NCBI GenBank assembly: GCA_010093685.1
Contig: MU006222.1
Span: 868,001-932,000, forward strand
Source of the DNA: Ophiobolus disseminans
Taxonomy: Eukaryota > Ascomycota > Dothideomycetes > Pleosporales > Phaeosphaeriaceae
Reading direction: 5' to 3'
Length of the DNA: 64,000 nt
Under the pieces are notes generated by a model. The model searched no databases and was not told where the DNA came from. It saw only the letters and a program-made list of their open reading frames with translations. Every line of letters begins with the position of its first letter. Position 1 is the stretch's first letter. This document shows, piece after piece, positions 1 through 11,331 of this stretch. The position numbers and the translations under genes were made by a program.

Positions 1-917
1 TGACCGTGGTGACTAAAGAGGCGTGTTTTGGATGGTGTCGTGGTGGAGGGCGTGGGCGGGGAGCTGGTCATCATCTATATTTCGGGCATGATGCGACTCC
101 CGCGCGCGCTGACAGGCCAACTAAATATCCCGCCGCACTCGCGCCTGAAGCTGCCGACCAACACAGACAGATATATATCTATCTATAGTTCGCGTCTGCA
201 CCCTTGGGCCTCAATCACTGTCGACCATGCAGTGAACGTATTGCATATTGCCACCTTGTCCCACATTGCGCCGGTCCACGCGACTTGATACCAGAGCTTC
301 CCCAGCTAACCTTCAGCAATTCCACACTCACAAACATTGACCTCAGCAAGCACGCGCCTGACCCACACCAACCAAACACGGCCTTCCTCTGGGACCCCTC
401 TCTCCAATTGCGGCTTGCTTGAAACACGCCCAACACGTTGAAACGCGTGACAACGATTCATTTCCGCTGCTTCTGCCGCCTCCCATTGGTCCACCGCAGC
501 CCGAACCTCAGCACCCTCGAAACAAAAGTCGACGGCCGCTGGCAAACCATTGCACATGCACAGGAATTGCAGCCGCCCCCGAAAGCAACAAATACGGGCA
601 AAGGGGCGTTAGTTGTGGTTTGCAACGAGAGCGCTGCGCCTCACCGGAACTCGTGTCGTTTGTCGGGTCCCGCCAGCTGATGATCGACCTCCTTCATTTG
701 CAACCTGGCAACTAACTCTCGACTGACCTCAAATCTTTCTTTGCTTCCTTGTTCATTGTCAGCGTCTTATCCTTCAACATTTGCGTCAAAGACAGGTATT
801 TCGACTTCAAAACGTGGCTACGAGGCTGAGACCTTGCTGAAGCTGCTCGAAAGCTGAACGACATATCATCGACGGGAACTTTCCACATAGAATCCAGTCT
901 CTACTACTTAGTACAGC
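1..917. other. Upstream region of the first gene
   Basis: I see no convincing gene here. The open frames are short, overlap each other on both strands and show no recognisable protein. The last 200 bases are pyrimidine-rich and lead into the ATG at 918, as expected for a fungal promoter and 5' leader. Confidence 0.5.
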
Positions 918-2840
918 ATGTGGAAACGTATTCAGCAGGGTTACGGTCGGGAGAAGGAGCGTCCTGCACAAATAGGCAACCCTGTGTTGCTTGAAACAAC
1001 CTACGACGAGGATCAACTCAGGCGAAATCCAAATGTATCCGACGCTCAGAACTCAAATTACCGATTCAATGCGCCCGCCCAGCAGCCGTATTCCCTCTCG
1101 CCACATGACCCGCCGAACTATAGAGCGTCCGAAGTCCCGACTGCATCATCAGTATACTCGCGCCCATCTCACGAGGTACCATACGAAGACATCTCACCAC
1201 CCAGCTCACCTGAACCCGAGCAACATCTTTCTGCAAGTTCCAATCAGCCTCGAAGGTTTCGATCAATGCGCGACGTATCACCCATCGACGAGAACCGAGG
1301 CAGGAACGTGGAGTCCGCGCGCAGCAACATTCCAGTAATGCGAAAAGCACCACCGACTATTCAAACTGGCGAGACGCAACCAGCGCAAAAGTTCTGGGGA
1401 GGAAAGGTTGCGCCTGAAGGTAAAGTCAGATGGGACGAGTACTCTGGCGAGCCCAGCAGTGCGGGAAGAGCTGGATCGATTAGCCCGGGATCGTATGCCA
1501 AAGGCGTAGCACCCTCAAATCACCAGCCGCTGGGATATCAAGTTTCCATCTCCGGGCCCGAAAAGAGGAACGTTAGTTTCGGTGACCGCGTAGGACGACT
1601 CGGAGTTCGGCCGCCACCTGTCGAGACTGCGAAACACCAGCCCTGGAGCCGCGCAACTGGGCGGTCGCAGATTGCACCACCACTCAAAGACCAGCGATCG
1701 ACGAAGCCGTTGCAACTACCACGGAAACTGGTATCGCCAAGCGCAACGAGCCCTACGAACAGGGCTGCGGACACTTCTAGGACGCAGCATCAAGGGCGGA
1801 ATTTCACTGCGCCGCCTGCAACTGCCGTACATCGTGTCCCTGTGGGGGCTGACACTGGGGCCGTCGCAGACAGATCGCCCAACCTTGACGCGCATGAGTA
1901 CCAAATCAAACCTACAGTACCCCTCAAAGCTGGGAAGAACTCACCACCGCGTGGCGTTGTCTCTCCAATATCGCCTTCATATCCCACGGGTTTAGGAATC
2001 CAGACGCCATTCACACCTATCCGGGAACAGCGTCGAGACTCTCCAGACACGGTCATACACGAGCAAGCATTCTCAAGAGAGATACCAGCCCCAGTGCGCG
2101 TTGCTACACCACCGCAGGATCCTGTCGTTCTGAACGAAAAGACACCCGAAAAGCTCAGTCGGGAACCAACCAGCCGCTTCTCCTGGACAACCTACAACAG
2201 CTCAACAACATACCAGCACTCACCACCGCCCTCACCTCCACCACTACCGCTCCCTACAGTAACGCTACCGCGGCCCAGAGTCGTCACAGAGCCCATATCC
2301 GCCGCGACAACCGCATCCTCCATCCTCAGCCGCCGCCGCCCCGTCCCCCAAGCAGACCGCATCCCCGAATCTCTCCTCCCGCCCAAACCCCTCGGCCCCT
2401 CCACCCCCGGCACCGCCAAAATAACAACAATGTCCTCTTCCCCCACACCATACTCCCCCTCCTCCCCCTCCGCAGCATCAACCTTCAGCACCGCAACAAA
2501 CACCTACAAAGCCCTGCCCGCGCCGCCCACTTCTCTCTCCGCAGCCGACCACATCGCCGTGCTCGAATCGCAAATCGAAGACCTGCGCATCCGCCGCTGT
2601 AATGTGTATCGCTTGCTTAATGATTTGAATAATGCGGCGCCGCCGAATCCGCTCATCACGGACTTTAAGCGCGCGAGGCTGGTGGAGGCGAGGAAACGTG
2701 GGTTTGAAGATGAGTTGAGCGAGATTAAGCGCGAGGAACATGATGTGGGGTTGAAGTTGCATCGGGCGTGGAAGAAGAGGGAACGTGAGGATCCGGGGCA
2801 GGCGGGGAGTGCGATTTGGGTTAGGAGGGTTACGAGTTAG
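918..2840 (+). CDS. Disordered proline/serine-rich protein with C-terminal coiled coil
   Basis: A single exon encodes 640 residues. The first 530 or so are low-complexity, rich in Pro, Ser, Thr and Arg, with SP and TP dipeptides typical of phosphorylated disordered proteins. The last 90 residues change character: from LSAADHIAVLESQIEDLRI onward they form a charged heptad-like helix rich in Arg, Glu and Lys, ending near the stop. This layout fits a conserved fungal scaffold-like protein in which only the C-terminal helical part is well ordered. The ATG at 918 is the first in the frame and follows a pyrimidine-rich leader. The gene converges on the dioxygenase gene with less than 100 bp between stop codons. 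I do not recognise a specific function. Confidence that it is a real gene is high from its length and the structured C-terminus. Confidence 0.85.
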   Translation: MWKRIQQGYGREKERPAQIGNPVLLETTYDEDQLRRNPNVSDAQNSNYRFNAPAQQPYSLSPHDPPNYRASEVPTASSVYSRPSHEVPYEDISPPSSPEPEQHLSASSNQPRRFRSMRDVSPIDENRGRNVESARSNIPVMRKAPPTIQTGETQPAQKFWGGKVAPEGKVRWDEYSGEPSSAGRAGSISPGSYAKGVAPSNHQPLGYQVSISGPEKRNVSFGDRVGRLGVRPPPVETAKHQPWSRATGRSQIAPPLKDQRSTKPLQLPRKLVSPSATSPTNRAADTSRTQHQGRNFTAPPATAVHRVPVGADTGAVADRSPNLDAHEYQIKPTVPLKAGKNSPPRGVVSPISPSYPTGLGIQTPFTPIREQRRDSPDTVIHEQAFSREIPAPVRVATPPQDPVVLNEKTPEKLSREPTSRFSWTTYNSSTTYQHSPPPSPPPLPLPTVTLPRPRVVTEPISAATTASSILSRRRPVPQADRIPESLLPPKPLGPSTPGTAKITTMSSSPTPYSPSSPSAASTFSTATNTYKALPAPPTSLSAADHIAVLESQIEDLRIRRCNVYRLLNDLNNAAPPNPLITDFKRARLVEARKRGFEDELSEIKREEHDVGLKLHRAWKKREREDPGQAGSAIWVRRVTS

Positions 2841-2937
2841 GTTGAGGTGGGTGAGATGGAATGAGAGAAGAAGCAGATTCCGATTCATACATTTGCGTGT
2901 ATGACATGTACACCTTTTATTTCCACAAGTATATGTT

Positions 2938-4096
2938 CTAATCCACGTCCGGCACTGGTAAACCGTTGATAACAATCATGCCCTCCCTTCCCAGCGATTT
3001 CATCGCTTTGACCGCCTCGTCGTGGCGCAGTTGCTTCGTCTCGTCATCTGTCGTTAGCACAAAGTCGTACCTAAGTACCTGCGTGCCTGCTTCGACGTCG
3101 TATTGCTTCGCTGTCTGTGCGTCGACGGTATCGAGGGGCACGATGAGCGAGTCTTTTACGCCGAAAACCGCGTCAGAGGTCTCGTAGTCGGAGCCGCGGA
3201 CGTACAGGGCGCTAGGGTGGGTATTAGCTCTGGTGAAGGAACGGATGTCCAAGAGATATTTGGGCTGTTTGTGAGATGCCAGAGGAGAGGAGAAAACGTA
3301 CGTGACCAGGTTATCAAAGCCCTCCTTCTCAAACATGAAATGCATGTGACTCGGTCTCCAACAATGCCGGCCCAACTTCTCGAGCAACTTCCCCACCGGC
3401 CCATCATGTGGAATTGGATACGGCACCGGCACAATCGCCTTGAACCAAAACACGCCTTCTTTATCACTCGTCACTACCGCACGCCCATCTGCCTTATCTC
3501 CTCTATCCTCGTACTGCACGTCGTATTTGCCGTGGCTATCTGTTTCCCAGACGTCGATCTTCGCGCCCTCGACCGGTTGGCCTGTGGTCGTTTTGACGGT
3601 GCACAGGACGAGCAAGGGCGTGCCGTGAGGGTCGGCGGAGATATGCGAGCCCGCGGGGAGTGTGGACGCGTCGTGTGTGTGGAAGGGGCCGAGGACGGTG
3701 CCTTCTGTTGAGGCGGGTGGTTTGGGGTGCGAGATGGAGTCTACGAGGAGGGAGAGGCCGACGATGTCGCTGAGGAGGATGAACTCCTATTACACGTGTG
3801 TGTTAATGGACTTTCCATCTACCGTTATTATTCTTGTTAGATAGGGATCATACCTGTCGCACATCCGTACAAATCTGCCCGACCTGCGTGAGGAACTGTA
3901 TGCCCGCCATCCACTCATCGAACCCAAGCCGTGTTTCGCGCGCAAAGTCGTGCAGGTGGGATACCAGGCGCTCCATTACGTACTTTAGGCGCGGGTCGGC
4001 GCATTGCGAGTTTATGCGGTGAACATTCTCCGTGATGTTTTCGATGGTGAGGTTCTTGAGGACGGGAATCGTGGGCTGGGGGCGGTCGGACGACAT
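2938..4096 (-). CDS. Intradiol ring-cleavage dioxygenase (hydroxyquinol/catechol 1,2-dioxygenase type)
   Basis: This enzyme opens aromatic rings between two hydroxyls using Fe(III) and O2, a step of fungal aromatic catabolism. I read three exons: 4096-3854, 3786-3302 and 3211-2938, giving about 333 residues, normal for the family. The first intron (3853-3787) restores the N-terminal dioxygenase segment ending TDVRQ-EFILLSD. The second (3301-3212) is exactly 90 bp with no stop, so a naive frame reads through it; removing it joins NLVT to ALYVRG as in the family. The four iron ligands are visible: Tyr169 (GKYDVQYED), Tyr204 (VPYPIPHDGP), His228 and His230 (RPSHMHF). GTVLGPFH and the ETSDAVFGVK block also match. 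The protein has no signal peptide and is probably cytosolic. Exact substrate (hydroxyquinol, catechol or protocatechuate) is not decided by the sequence. No other aromatic-pathway gene is adjacent. Confidence 0.93.
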
Positions 4097-5187
4097 GGTG
4101 GGATGTCTGGGCTTGGTTGGGATGGTAATGTGAGTGAAAAAGCGGGTTAGTTCGCGAGAAGATCAAGGAGTTGGTGAGCAATGTCAGTGTGAAGTACTTG
4201 CGACGAGAGCTGACTATCCATTAGCAAGACGATGATCAGTTCCGCGCTGATCAAGCGCGGACCCAGACGTGGGGAAGCTGCAGTAGTCTCCGCTGACTAT
4301 CTACGCCGTCTCATAGGTCATTCGTGCAGCGACTGCTCCGCTGAAGTCGGTTAAGAGTTCAAGAGCTGGATGTTGTAGTTCGGATGGCGCTCGGTACTTG
4401 ACAAAGTACTTGGGCGGGGCTGGTTGCGTCATCCTGCAGGAGCTTCCCCGGTCGTGCGTCTGGCCACAACAACACGAACGGCGCGCTAGGTCGCGAGATT
4501 GGCTTCGTGAGTGGGAGGACCGAATCTGAGTGGCCTTGGGCTGGAGAGGTATTTGTTGCGCATTGTTGCGTTGTGCATCTTCTTGTATTAGAGGTTTTTA
4601 AGAATCAGAATGATCATCGAAGATACACAGCATTTCTCCAGTGTGCGCTCATGACGATGCGTACTTCTCACGTTCAATATCGTGTCAGGTGTGAGGATAC
4701 ACTACTTCTAGAATACTTGCGATCGAGTTAGTCTGTCGACTGCACGGAACACGTCTGGAAGCTTCGGAGCGCATTCGATACCGGACCGAAGCTTCGTGTC
4801 GCTTCGTCGCTGTTAGTCGATCTACATATGGCTGTCGTGTAATTAGCCTGATGGGATTTGGATCACGGTCGCTGCAGGTACAATGCAGGTAATACATGCG
4901 GCGTTAACTGTAATTTCGAACTTCATCCATATTGCCGTGAAGCGGGTTGTGATTTGGAACCAAACGCCTTCGCCATCCCACCGAACACCGAATGACGCAT
5001 CTCTTCCCTCGTGCGGATGAACCCATGGTGAGACAGTGATAATAAATAACGCTTGGAAAAGAAGTGGTGACAGCAAGCTGGCTACAATATGGGAACCTGA
5101 AAGCTTGGCTGTTGCAGAATGGCCCATTCCAGCAAAAGGAGGACGAGAATTGGCTGATCGTCGCTGAGAGGCTAGAGAACTCAACAA
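4097..5187. other. Intergenic region upstream of the dioxygenase
   Basis: About 1.1 kb with only short, unrecognisable open frames on either strand. It contains the dioxygenase promoter on the minus strand. I see no RNA gene or repeat. Confidence 0.45.
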
Positions 5188-5601
5188 CTAGGCGTTCTTT
5201 GGGTTCTCATCGCTCGCCTTCCACTATGACAGGTTAGTACGATGAGGGACGATGACGCAGACGCGTGCGGCGACTGCGACACAAGATGGAACGTGACTTA
5301 CGTCCTTGCCCAGCTCCTTCTGCTGCTCCTTGAAGTCGAGGTCCTTGTACTTTGACCGGTTCTCCTTGACTGTCGAAAGGTTAGTTGAGTTCGATGTGAT
5401 GGCTAGCGCAAGACGCGTCGAATAACGCGACAATAATGCGTCAAAGTTGAACTCACAGTAGGCCTGCATCTTGATCATGGCATTTCTCGCGTTGTTCTTC
5501 TTGCCGGCTTTGCCGCTACCAACTGGTCGGCCGGCCTTCTTCACGCCGGCGGTCGCAGTCTTCGCCTTTGGTGTTGCTGTCTTGGAGGTTGCTGCGGCCA
5601 T
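5188..5601 (-). CDS. Small HMG-box/YABBY-like nuclear protein
   Basis: A three-exon gene (5601-5457, 5369-5302, 5223-5188) gives an 82-residue protein. Splicing is well supported: GTGAGT and GTAAGT donors, CAG and TAG acceptors, and phases that keep the frame open to a TAG at 5188. The N-terminal 40 residues are Ala/Lys/Thr-rich with a GRPVGSGKAGKK basic patch resembling AT-hook or histone-tail chemistry. The C-terminal half, with MIKMQAY, FKENRSKYKDLDFKEQQKEL and GKDWKASDENPK, resembles helices I-III of an HMG or YABBY-type box, with Trp and Pro at the expected places. A role in chromatin or DNA binding is inferred from that similarity and from the basic tail. The box is shorter than a canonical 70-residue HMG domain, so it may be a relative rather than a true member. 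Confidence 0.8.
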
Positions 5602-6279
5602 CTTGAAGATGTTGGTAATGGTAATTTGCTTGTAAAGTATGTGGGAAATGTGATGCTCAAAGCAAGATTGTAGTGGGCAGAAACGTTACGGTGTAAAATT
5701 GGTGAAATGATGAAGGTTGGGGCGCGAGGTGAGAGACAGCAATAACAACATCTGGAAGGTACGCTAGGCTGGATCGGGTGCACACCAATAGCCCCGGCAC
5801 ATTGCATATGCTTTACGGAAGAGGATGCAGGGCCCGTATGATTGGTGCCCTGCCTATTCCTGAAACGTGCTTGGACTTTCTGGAATACACTGTACCGGAA
5901 GTCCGAATGCAGGCACATGAGTCTGGTACACGGCGCTCTGGTGAATTCGACATGTCCTCTCAAACGGAAGAGTCGCCTCTCGCCATTGAATGTCGCGTCA
6001 AATAAGCCTTGCTTCCAGGCGTGTCAGCATACGGAATGCGACATGTGGCTCTCATGTAGCCCGTTGAGCAAGCAAACGCGTTCTCCGGATGAATCAGATG
6101 TTTGCACACGGAACGCATGGAGAGGACTTGGGCGTGCTGGCTTGACGAGCCCAACTGCATCACGCGACCTCTGTCAAGCATGAGCGCAGCAGTAGAAATG
6201 CATGATGCCATATCAATGAACCGAATCATGACCTTCGCGGCTCCCACGGTCACAACAAAGTATCCCCAGCTGGCTGGTC
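5602..6279. other. Intergenic region
   Basis: About 680 bp between two minus-strand genes. The part next to 5601 is the promoter and leader of the small HMG-like gene. Open frames here are short and overlap on both strands, and I recognise nothing in them. Confidence 0.45.
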
Positions 6280-6697
6280 TCATGTGCTGGACGACTCGTC
6301 ATCTGTCTCCTCGGCGATATGCCGATGCCTCGCATCCGACGAGTCCTCTTGTGCCCCTCCCGTACTTCGAGCGCGTTCTTCCGGCCGGCGAGCAAGACTA
6401 AAGCGCCGGCGGTGACCCGTGGGCCGTTCCGTGAGACTCGGAGCGCGTGGTCGCGCTTTCCCTCGAGCACGTCCGCCGAAGACGGGGATCTCGTATGTGA
6501 TGGTGCGGAAGATGTAGAGGACAAGGTCGTATGCGAGCAGCGCCGCCCATGGGCCTATCATTATTATGCCCAGGAAGAGCTGAGGAAGGGTGAGTTGGTC
6601 GTGAATTGTGTGTGAGGGGTTTTGAACTCACAAACACTCGCGTGATCCATGTCTCCACAATGACGAAGCTTTCAGGGAAGATGGAAAGGACCCCCAT
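6280..6697 (-). CDS. Small conserved fungal membrane protein
   Basis: Two exons (6697-6632 and 6579-6280) flank a 52-bp intron with a GTGAGT donor and a CAG acceptor, giving 121 residues. Exon 1 encodes MGVLSIFPESFVIVETWITR and exon 2 continues with LFLGIIMIGPWAALLAYDLV. Together these make one long hydrophobic stretch of roughly 45 residues that could be one or two membrane helices. After IPVFGGRARGKARPRAPSLT the tail is basic, then acidic (TDDESSST), and probably cytosolic. The PSLTERP and RRFSL serines look like phosphorylation sites. I recognise this as a conserved fungal hypothetical, but I cannot assign a function. Confidence 0.8.
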
Positions 6698-7777
6698 TAT
6701 CAGTGCAGGCGCGAGGGTGTCGTAGTGTGGTGCGAATGATTGCTCGGAGTCCTGTTTTCATTCGATGGCTTGCAGATGTGCGCAAAGTTCTGGCAAGTAC
6801 CGAGTTGCTGAATGTGACTGTGTTTGGCCGTCTCTGGCAGTCTGCAGCGCCAACGATTCACGCAATGGATGAGAGCGGAGCGAATGGAACCAGACGGTAG
6901 CGAAGAATGGCTGAAGATGGTGTTGCATCGGTGTCTCAAGGTGGTGAGGATCAACGGAAAGATCCATGTGAGGGCGGAGGCGTCATTGCGTGGCGCGACT
7001 TCCGTTGTGGGCCGCCGCCGGTAAGCCGCAGTCTTGTTTGCATCTGAACACCCAATCGATGCTCTACCTTGCACCCACCTGCATCGTGCAATGGCTTCCA
7101 CTCTCGCTCTTTCCCGGCTGATGCCATTTGGATCTGCAGATTGATCTCAGTCTGGCGCATCGAGCATTGTGAACATGTCTGCTATGTTTAGGTCGAGTGG
7201 GTCGCGTGTAGCGAGCCCGCGAAGCTAAGTAGGTGCAGGACCCTGGAAGACGATCGCTCACTACCCCTCAACCTCGCAGGCATCACAGTAAGGCTGAAGA
7301 ATGCTAGAGTCACCCATTGGACGGCAACCTGCCTCACTGTGGTCAGGCCAATGGGCGCGCCGTCGCTATGCTGCACCCGTCCCCTCACTCTGCCAGCTTG
7401 AGCCTCGCACGCCCCGCCGTTGTGACACCCATTTCCACACACTCACTGACTGCAGGGACCCGTCTTGAAGCCGGTGCAAAACTGCTGCCAGGCCTGGAGA
7501 ACCGTCACCGTATTGCTAGACCCAGCGTGTTGACCGACCAAAGCTTGGCTTCACTGCAGCCTAGTCGTCACCCACCCCATCACCGGCTCCCTCAGCCTTG
7601 TCACACTTCAGGCTACGCATCTTTCCAGCTGAAGCACCCCCATCTCTCATCCACTCTCAAACTTTTCTCCAAGCACCCACCCTATGTAACAAGCACTGAC
7701 GCTGGTTGCCGTCTTGCCGCAGCGCCGCCGGGAGTAGGATATACTTACGACAGCTCCGTGCCCACGGCTTGCCCACC
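6698..7777. other. Intergenic region between divergent genes
   Basis: About 1.1 kb between divergently transcribed genes, so it should hold two promoters. A frame from 7317 overlaps the start of the BTB-like gene but has no protein features. The 7560-7700 stretch is C/T-rich, a likely 5' leader. No RNA gene or repeat was recognised. Confidence 0.45.
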
Positions 7778-8920
7778 ATGGACGATCTTACCTTCATCAA
7801 CGACTGGGCTCCCGGGTATGGTACCTTGAAAGCCGTTTATCCCAACGGCCAGGTCGACCACATCTCGGATTGCATCGAGCCCCATCTCTTGTTAGACAAA
7901 TGCCCGCTCCTGTACCACGTCTTCGAGTACGGGCATCCGAATCGCATCCAGGCCGAGATCGAGGCTCCATCGCGGACAGCCGTCATCGCTCTACTACGGT
8001 ATTGCTACACGGGTAGCTATCTACCCTGGGACGCGGAATATGCGCCAATCCTCTTCATGCCGCACGTTGAATTGTTCAAGATGGCCCATGACTTCGACGT
8101 TCCCGAGCTCCAGCTTCTCACGCACGGCAACCTTTCGTGCCAGGTAAGCTACGCGTGTAGCCTGCCGAATCCTCCGCAAGATCTGCTCGAGACCATACAG
8201 TACGTCTACAAGCACTGCGCCAGGCCACAACAACAGCACGACGACCTGCGGAACACCCTGCTCAACTACTGTATCTCGGTCTTCCAGTCCAACCAGCTGG
8301 GAGACAGCGCCCAGTTCCTTCAGGTCGTGCGAGAGATTCCAGAGTTTCGTCAGGATCTCTGCCGCACAAACATGCACCGGAACTTTGAAGACGACTGTAC
8401 GTAGATCCCGTGACTTGGATGTAGTCAACTAATTCTCCCAGGTGCTCTGGAGATTGTGCAGCTCGCTCTCGATACCCTGCAGCCTCGATGTGGCCGCCCT
8501 CCAACCACACTTGCTTCTCGTGATCTCCCAGCTGAGATGCTTGTCGGCAGTCCCGCCGCCCCTTATAGCGTGGCAGCCTTCGACCCCGTGCGCGATGCAG
8601 TGCGCTCAAATGAAAGCGACAATGATAGCGAAGGACATTCAACCCTCGAGGACTCCGCCATCTCCTTCGTGCCCGGTTCCTCTACGCTTGTCTTTAGGCC
8701 AAAGATCACGCAACCGGTAGCAGCCACTGGTTTCGAGACTGATTCATCGAGCGAGGATGAGGGCTTTTCCATAGTCCACCGCCCCAGACCGCTCCCATGC
8801 GCCACGCCGGATGACCCAATGTCCAGCCCGGAAATCGTCCCCTCAAACCCGCAGACCCTCAATGTCCTGGCCATGATCGGCAGCGCCTATCCCGACGACG
8901 ATGAATGGACCATGCTCTGA
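7778..8920 (+). CDS. BTB/POZ-like domain protein
   Basis: Two exons (7778-8396 and 8442-8920) are separated by a 45-bp intron (GTACGT donor, CCCAG acceptor), giving about 365 residues. I chose the ATG opening MDDLTFINDW because everything upstream in the frame is low-complexity. Residues 10-110 have the pattern of a fungal BTB/POZ fold: a strand-like VYPNGQVDHISD, then LLLDKCPLLYHVF, then a hydrophobic helix VIALLRYCYTGSYLP, which is the usual BTB box centre. A helical segment to about residue 205 resembles a BACK-like extension. The rest is acidic and disordered (SNESDNDSEG, TDSSSEDEG). BTB proteins dimerise and often act as adaptors for cullin-3 ligases or in transcription; which applies here cannot be told. 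Confidence 0.82.
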
Positions 8921-9767
8921 GCGCTTTTGCTGATCTCGGCAGCGTGTTGAAGGTCTTCGCCTGCAGGTGAGGTGCGCTCGGGATCTCAGATGTCCGCGTA
9001 TACCTTCACATGCACGCGCTAGCTGCTGTGGAGTCTACTGCACGTTTCCTTATTTCTCGCAAGACCATGTTTTTGTTTCGGCAACAGTCTGATGTTCCTC
9101 GCTATCTTCTCAGTGTTCTGGTTATACGGCGTTATAAGGGGCACATGAGGATGACATTCATAGGCTCAGTACATCACGATGGATCATGATTAGGCTGACG
9201 TTGGCGTTGGACAAAAGGTACGATCATTGGGCGTGCTAGGTATCACGAGCTATAATCTACATTTCATGCATGGAGCCTCTTCACTTTGACCATGTCCTGA
9301 TTGCTGTTCAAGTCAAGGCTCCTTCCTAAGCTCTCCCGCGTCGCCTTTCAGGTCTAGTCGTCATCCTTCACCCCCGAATTTCAACATCCCTTGGTGTCCT
9401 CTCGTGCTCTTGGCGTCGTGCTATGGTGGTATCGTCACGAGTGCACGCCTCTTTTCGGAGTTTTTGCTTACAGCTAACAACAACAGTGTTATGTAAGAAA
9501 GACTGAACGCGTATATATAATCCTCACTATCTTGTAGAGTGTACAACCATTGCACAACGTCTCACTTATTGTCACAACATCTGAAAGGTCCATGCACGTG
9601 TTCACGTGTCGATCCACACCTGGCATCCATAAGCAGCAAGAACAGACTACTTTCTGCAAACAATTATGAGCAGTCTCCTGTGTCACTTTAATTATGTACA
9701 CGGATCACTACACGAGATATTGAGCCGTTGGATGGATGTGATTGCCATGTTATGTGCTTAGCATGGC
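8921..9767. other. Intergenic region
   Basis: About 850 bp after the BTB-like gene. Only short AT-rich open frames are present and none looks coding. It should contain the 3' end of that gene. Confidence 0.45.
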
Positions 9768-10466
9768 ATGGCTTCCGAATTGGGGATACAATTGCTCCGC
9801 CCGAGCTTTTCCAACTGGGAAGCCGCCGCCATCTTTCTTCCCTCAACCGTTACGTACCTTGAAGACAGCAGAATCAGGTATGATTTGCTCCAGCATGAAG
9901 ATGAGCTTGACGAAGTCGATCGACTGGGAGAAGGCAGAAGAGTCGCCTCGAAGAGATTCACACCAAGGCTCAGAGCGCATTTCCAGACCAGAATGCAAAG
10001 CTTTCAGATCAGAAAGCACACCCATGGAAACGAAGTGGAGGTCCATCCGCTAAGCGCTCAATTGGCCATCACTGATCAGGGCATTCACAGGCGAAAAAGA
10101 GTTCGATTTCTAGAACCCGAACGGCCCACATCTGCTGCTGACGCGTTCAGATCTGAGCAGATGAAATATCTGCATGCATCGTCCTCATCGCGCGATGTAG
10201 AGAGAGCATACTCGCTCCTCCGCAAGACACGCCTTCAGGCATGGCGCTACATGACAGCAAGCAGAACAAGCTTGCAGAGTCATCTCTACATTGACTGCCT
10301 TCTGAGTGACGTCTTGCCATGTTGGTGCGTTGTGCTTCCTAGCCAGCATTCTAGCCACCGATTCTATACTGACGCTGGACAATTGCGGGCAGTGAGGATC
10401 AAGTTGTGCACGTCAAAGGACTGGAGAAGATACACCAAGTGCAAAATTGATTTCAGTCCTCAGTAA
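9768..10466 (+). CDS. Hypothetical protein, uncertain
   Basis: An uninterrupted frame of 232 codons starts at an ATG at 9768. The product is hydrophilic and Arg-rich, with an RKTRLQAWRYM helix and no signal peptide, membrane segment or recognised domain. Support is only its length and reasonable composition. Short frames also exist on the opposite strand, so it could be chance. It lies downstream of the BTB-like gene and converges on the 10603-11331 gene, 136 bp away. Confidence 0.35.
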   Translation: MASELGIQLLRPSFSNWEAAAIFLPSTVTYLEDSRIRYDLLQHEDELDEVDRLGEGRRVASKRFTPRLRAHFQTRMQSFQIRKHTHGNEVEVHPLSAQLAITDQGIHRRKRVRFLEPERPTSAADAFRSEQMKYLHASSSSRDVERAYSLLRKTRLQAWRYMTASRTSLQSHLYIDCLLSDVLPCWCVVLPSQHSSHRFYTDAGQLRAVRIKLCTSKDWRRYTKCKIDFSPQ

Positions 10467-10602
10467 CTAAACCTGCACTGCTATCTCAAGCAAACCAACC
10501 CATTCGCTCTGTTCCAATAGCAAATATAACACAGCCGGCTACCCAGACAATATCCCAGTACCGAACCTCAAACAGTCACAATCTTCAACTTCAATCTACC
10601 CA

Positions 10603-11331
10603 TCACCGAATATCCTCCCTGAACACACTCCTCCGGCTCTCCGTCGGGCTGTCCAGGCTGTTGATGCTACCCGCCTTGCCCGACTTTGGGCCCCTCGGCA
10701 TCTGCACGGTCGCTCCGCCATGATAGCTCGTGTCCTCTCCGGCCAGCGGCCTGGGGCTCACACCCCTCAAGCTCGCCGCATTGTCGTCGCCGAACGGGTT
10801 CGTCTGGGCGCTGCGGCCGTCGAGATGCTCGTCGTAGGACTCGCGCTGGCGGCTGCGTCCGCGCTCGGGCTCTGCGGCGCCGGAGTAGGGCGCGGTGTAG
10901 GCGGTATTCGCATAAGGATTCGCATGTGTGCTCGCGGGCTCGTGGAGGCCCAGCTCTTGCTCCTCGTAGTATGCTTCGTCGCCGACTCTCGCGCTCCACG
11001 CCTCATCGGGGTCCAGTCTGCTTCCGGCTCCACGGCCCCGTGGCTGGCCGCCGTAGCCCGGCTCCTCGTACGCGCCGGCGGCGGTGCGGTTGTTCCTGTT
11101 CTTGAACTTGCGGATTTGCGTGTCGAAGAAGCCCTTGATGCCCGCGGGCGCGGGGCCCGGGTAGTTGGATGCGCCGCCGGCGCCGCGGTTCTTGAAGGCG
11201 GCGAGGGGGTTCATGGACGGGGGAGGCAGGCCATTGCGCCCGGCGTTCCAGCGGGCCCAGAAGTACCAGCCGAAGTAGCCGCCGGCGCCCAGGAAGAATA
11301 GGACGATGAAGAAGATGAGCCAGCCGTTCAT
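10603..11331 (-). CDS. Conserved fungal single-pass membrane protein
   Basis: A single exon encodes 242 residues. An N-terminal membrane helix (residues 3-26, WLIFFIVLFFLGAGGYFGWY) is followed by a long Gly/Pro/Arg-rich tail with TQIRKFKNRNNRTAAGAYEE and a conserved-looking C-terminal end (SINSLDSPTESRRSVFREDI). The short N-terminus before the helix and the basic residues after it suggest a signal-anchor topology with the tail in the cytosol. Related fungal proteins are sometimes labelled acid-phosphatase-like, but I see no phosphatase motif, so I leave the function open. The coding strand is G+C-rich, which also creates long antisense frames that should be ignored. Confidence 0.82.
   Translation of the reverse strand: MNGWLIFFIVLFFLGAGGYFGWYFWARWNAGRNGLPPPSMNPLAAFKNRGAGGASNYPGPAPAGIKGFFDTQIRKFKNRNNRTAAGAYEEPGYGGQPRGRGAGSRLDPDEAWSARVGDEAYYEEQELGLHEPASTHANPYANTAYTAPYSGAAEPERGRSRQRESYDEHLDGRSAQTNPFGDDNAASLRGVSPRPLAGEDTSYHGGATVQMPRGPKSGKAGSINSLDSPTESRRSVFREDIR

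Noticed and set aside
7317..7829. Frame overlapping the BTB-like gene start
   Set aside because: Low-complexity and without protein features; the BTB-like frame is clearly the coding one.
10686..11301. Long plus-strand open frames (for example 10720-11301)
   Set aside because: They are antisense to the membrane-protein gene at 10603-11331 and arise from its G+C-rich third positions; their composition is not protein-like.
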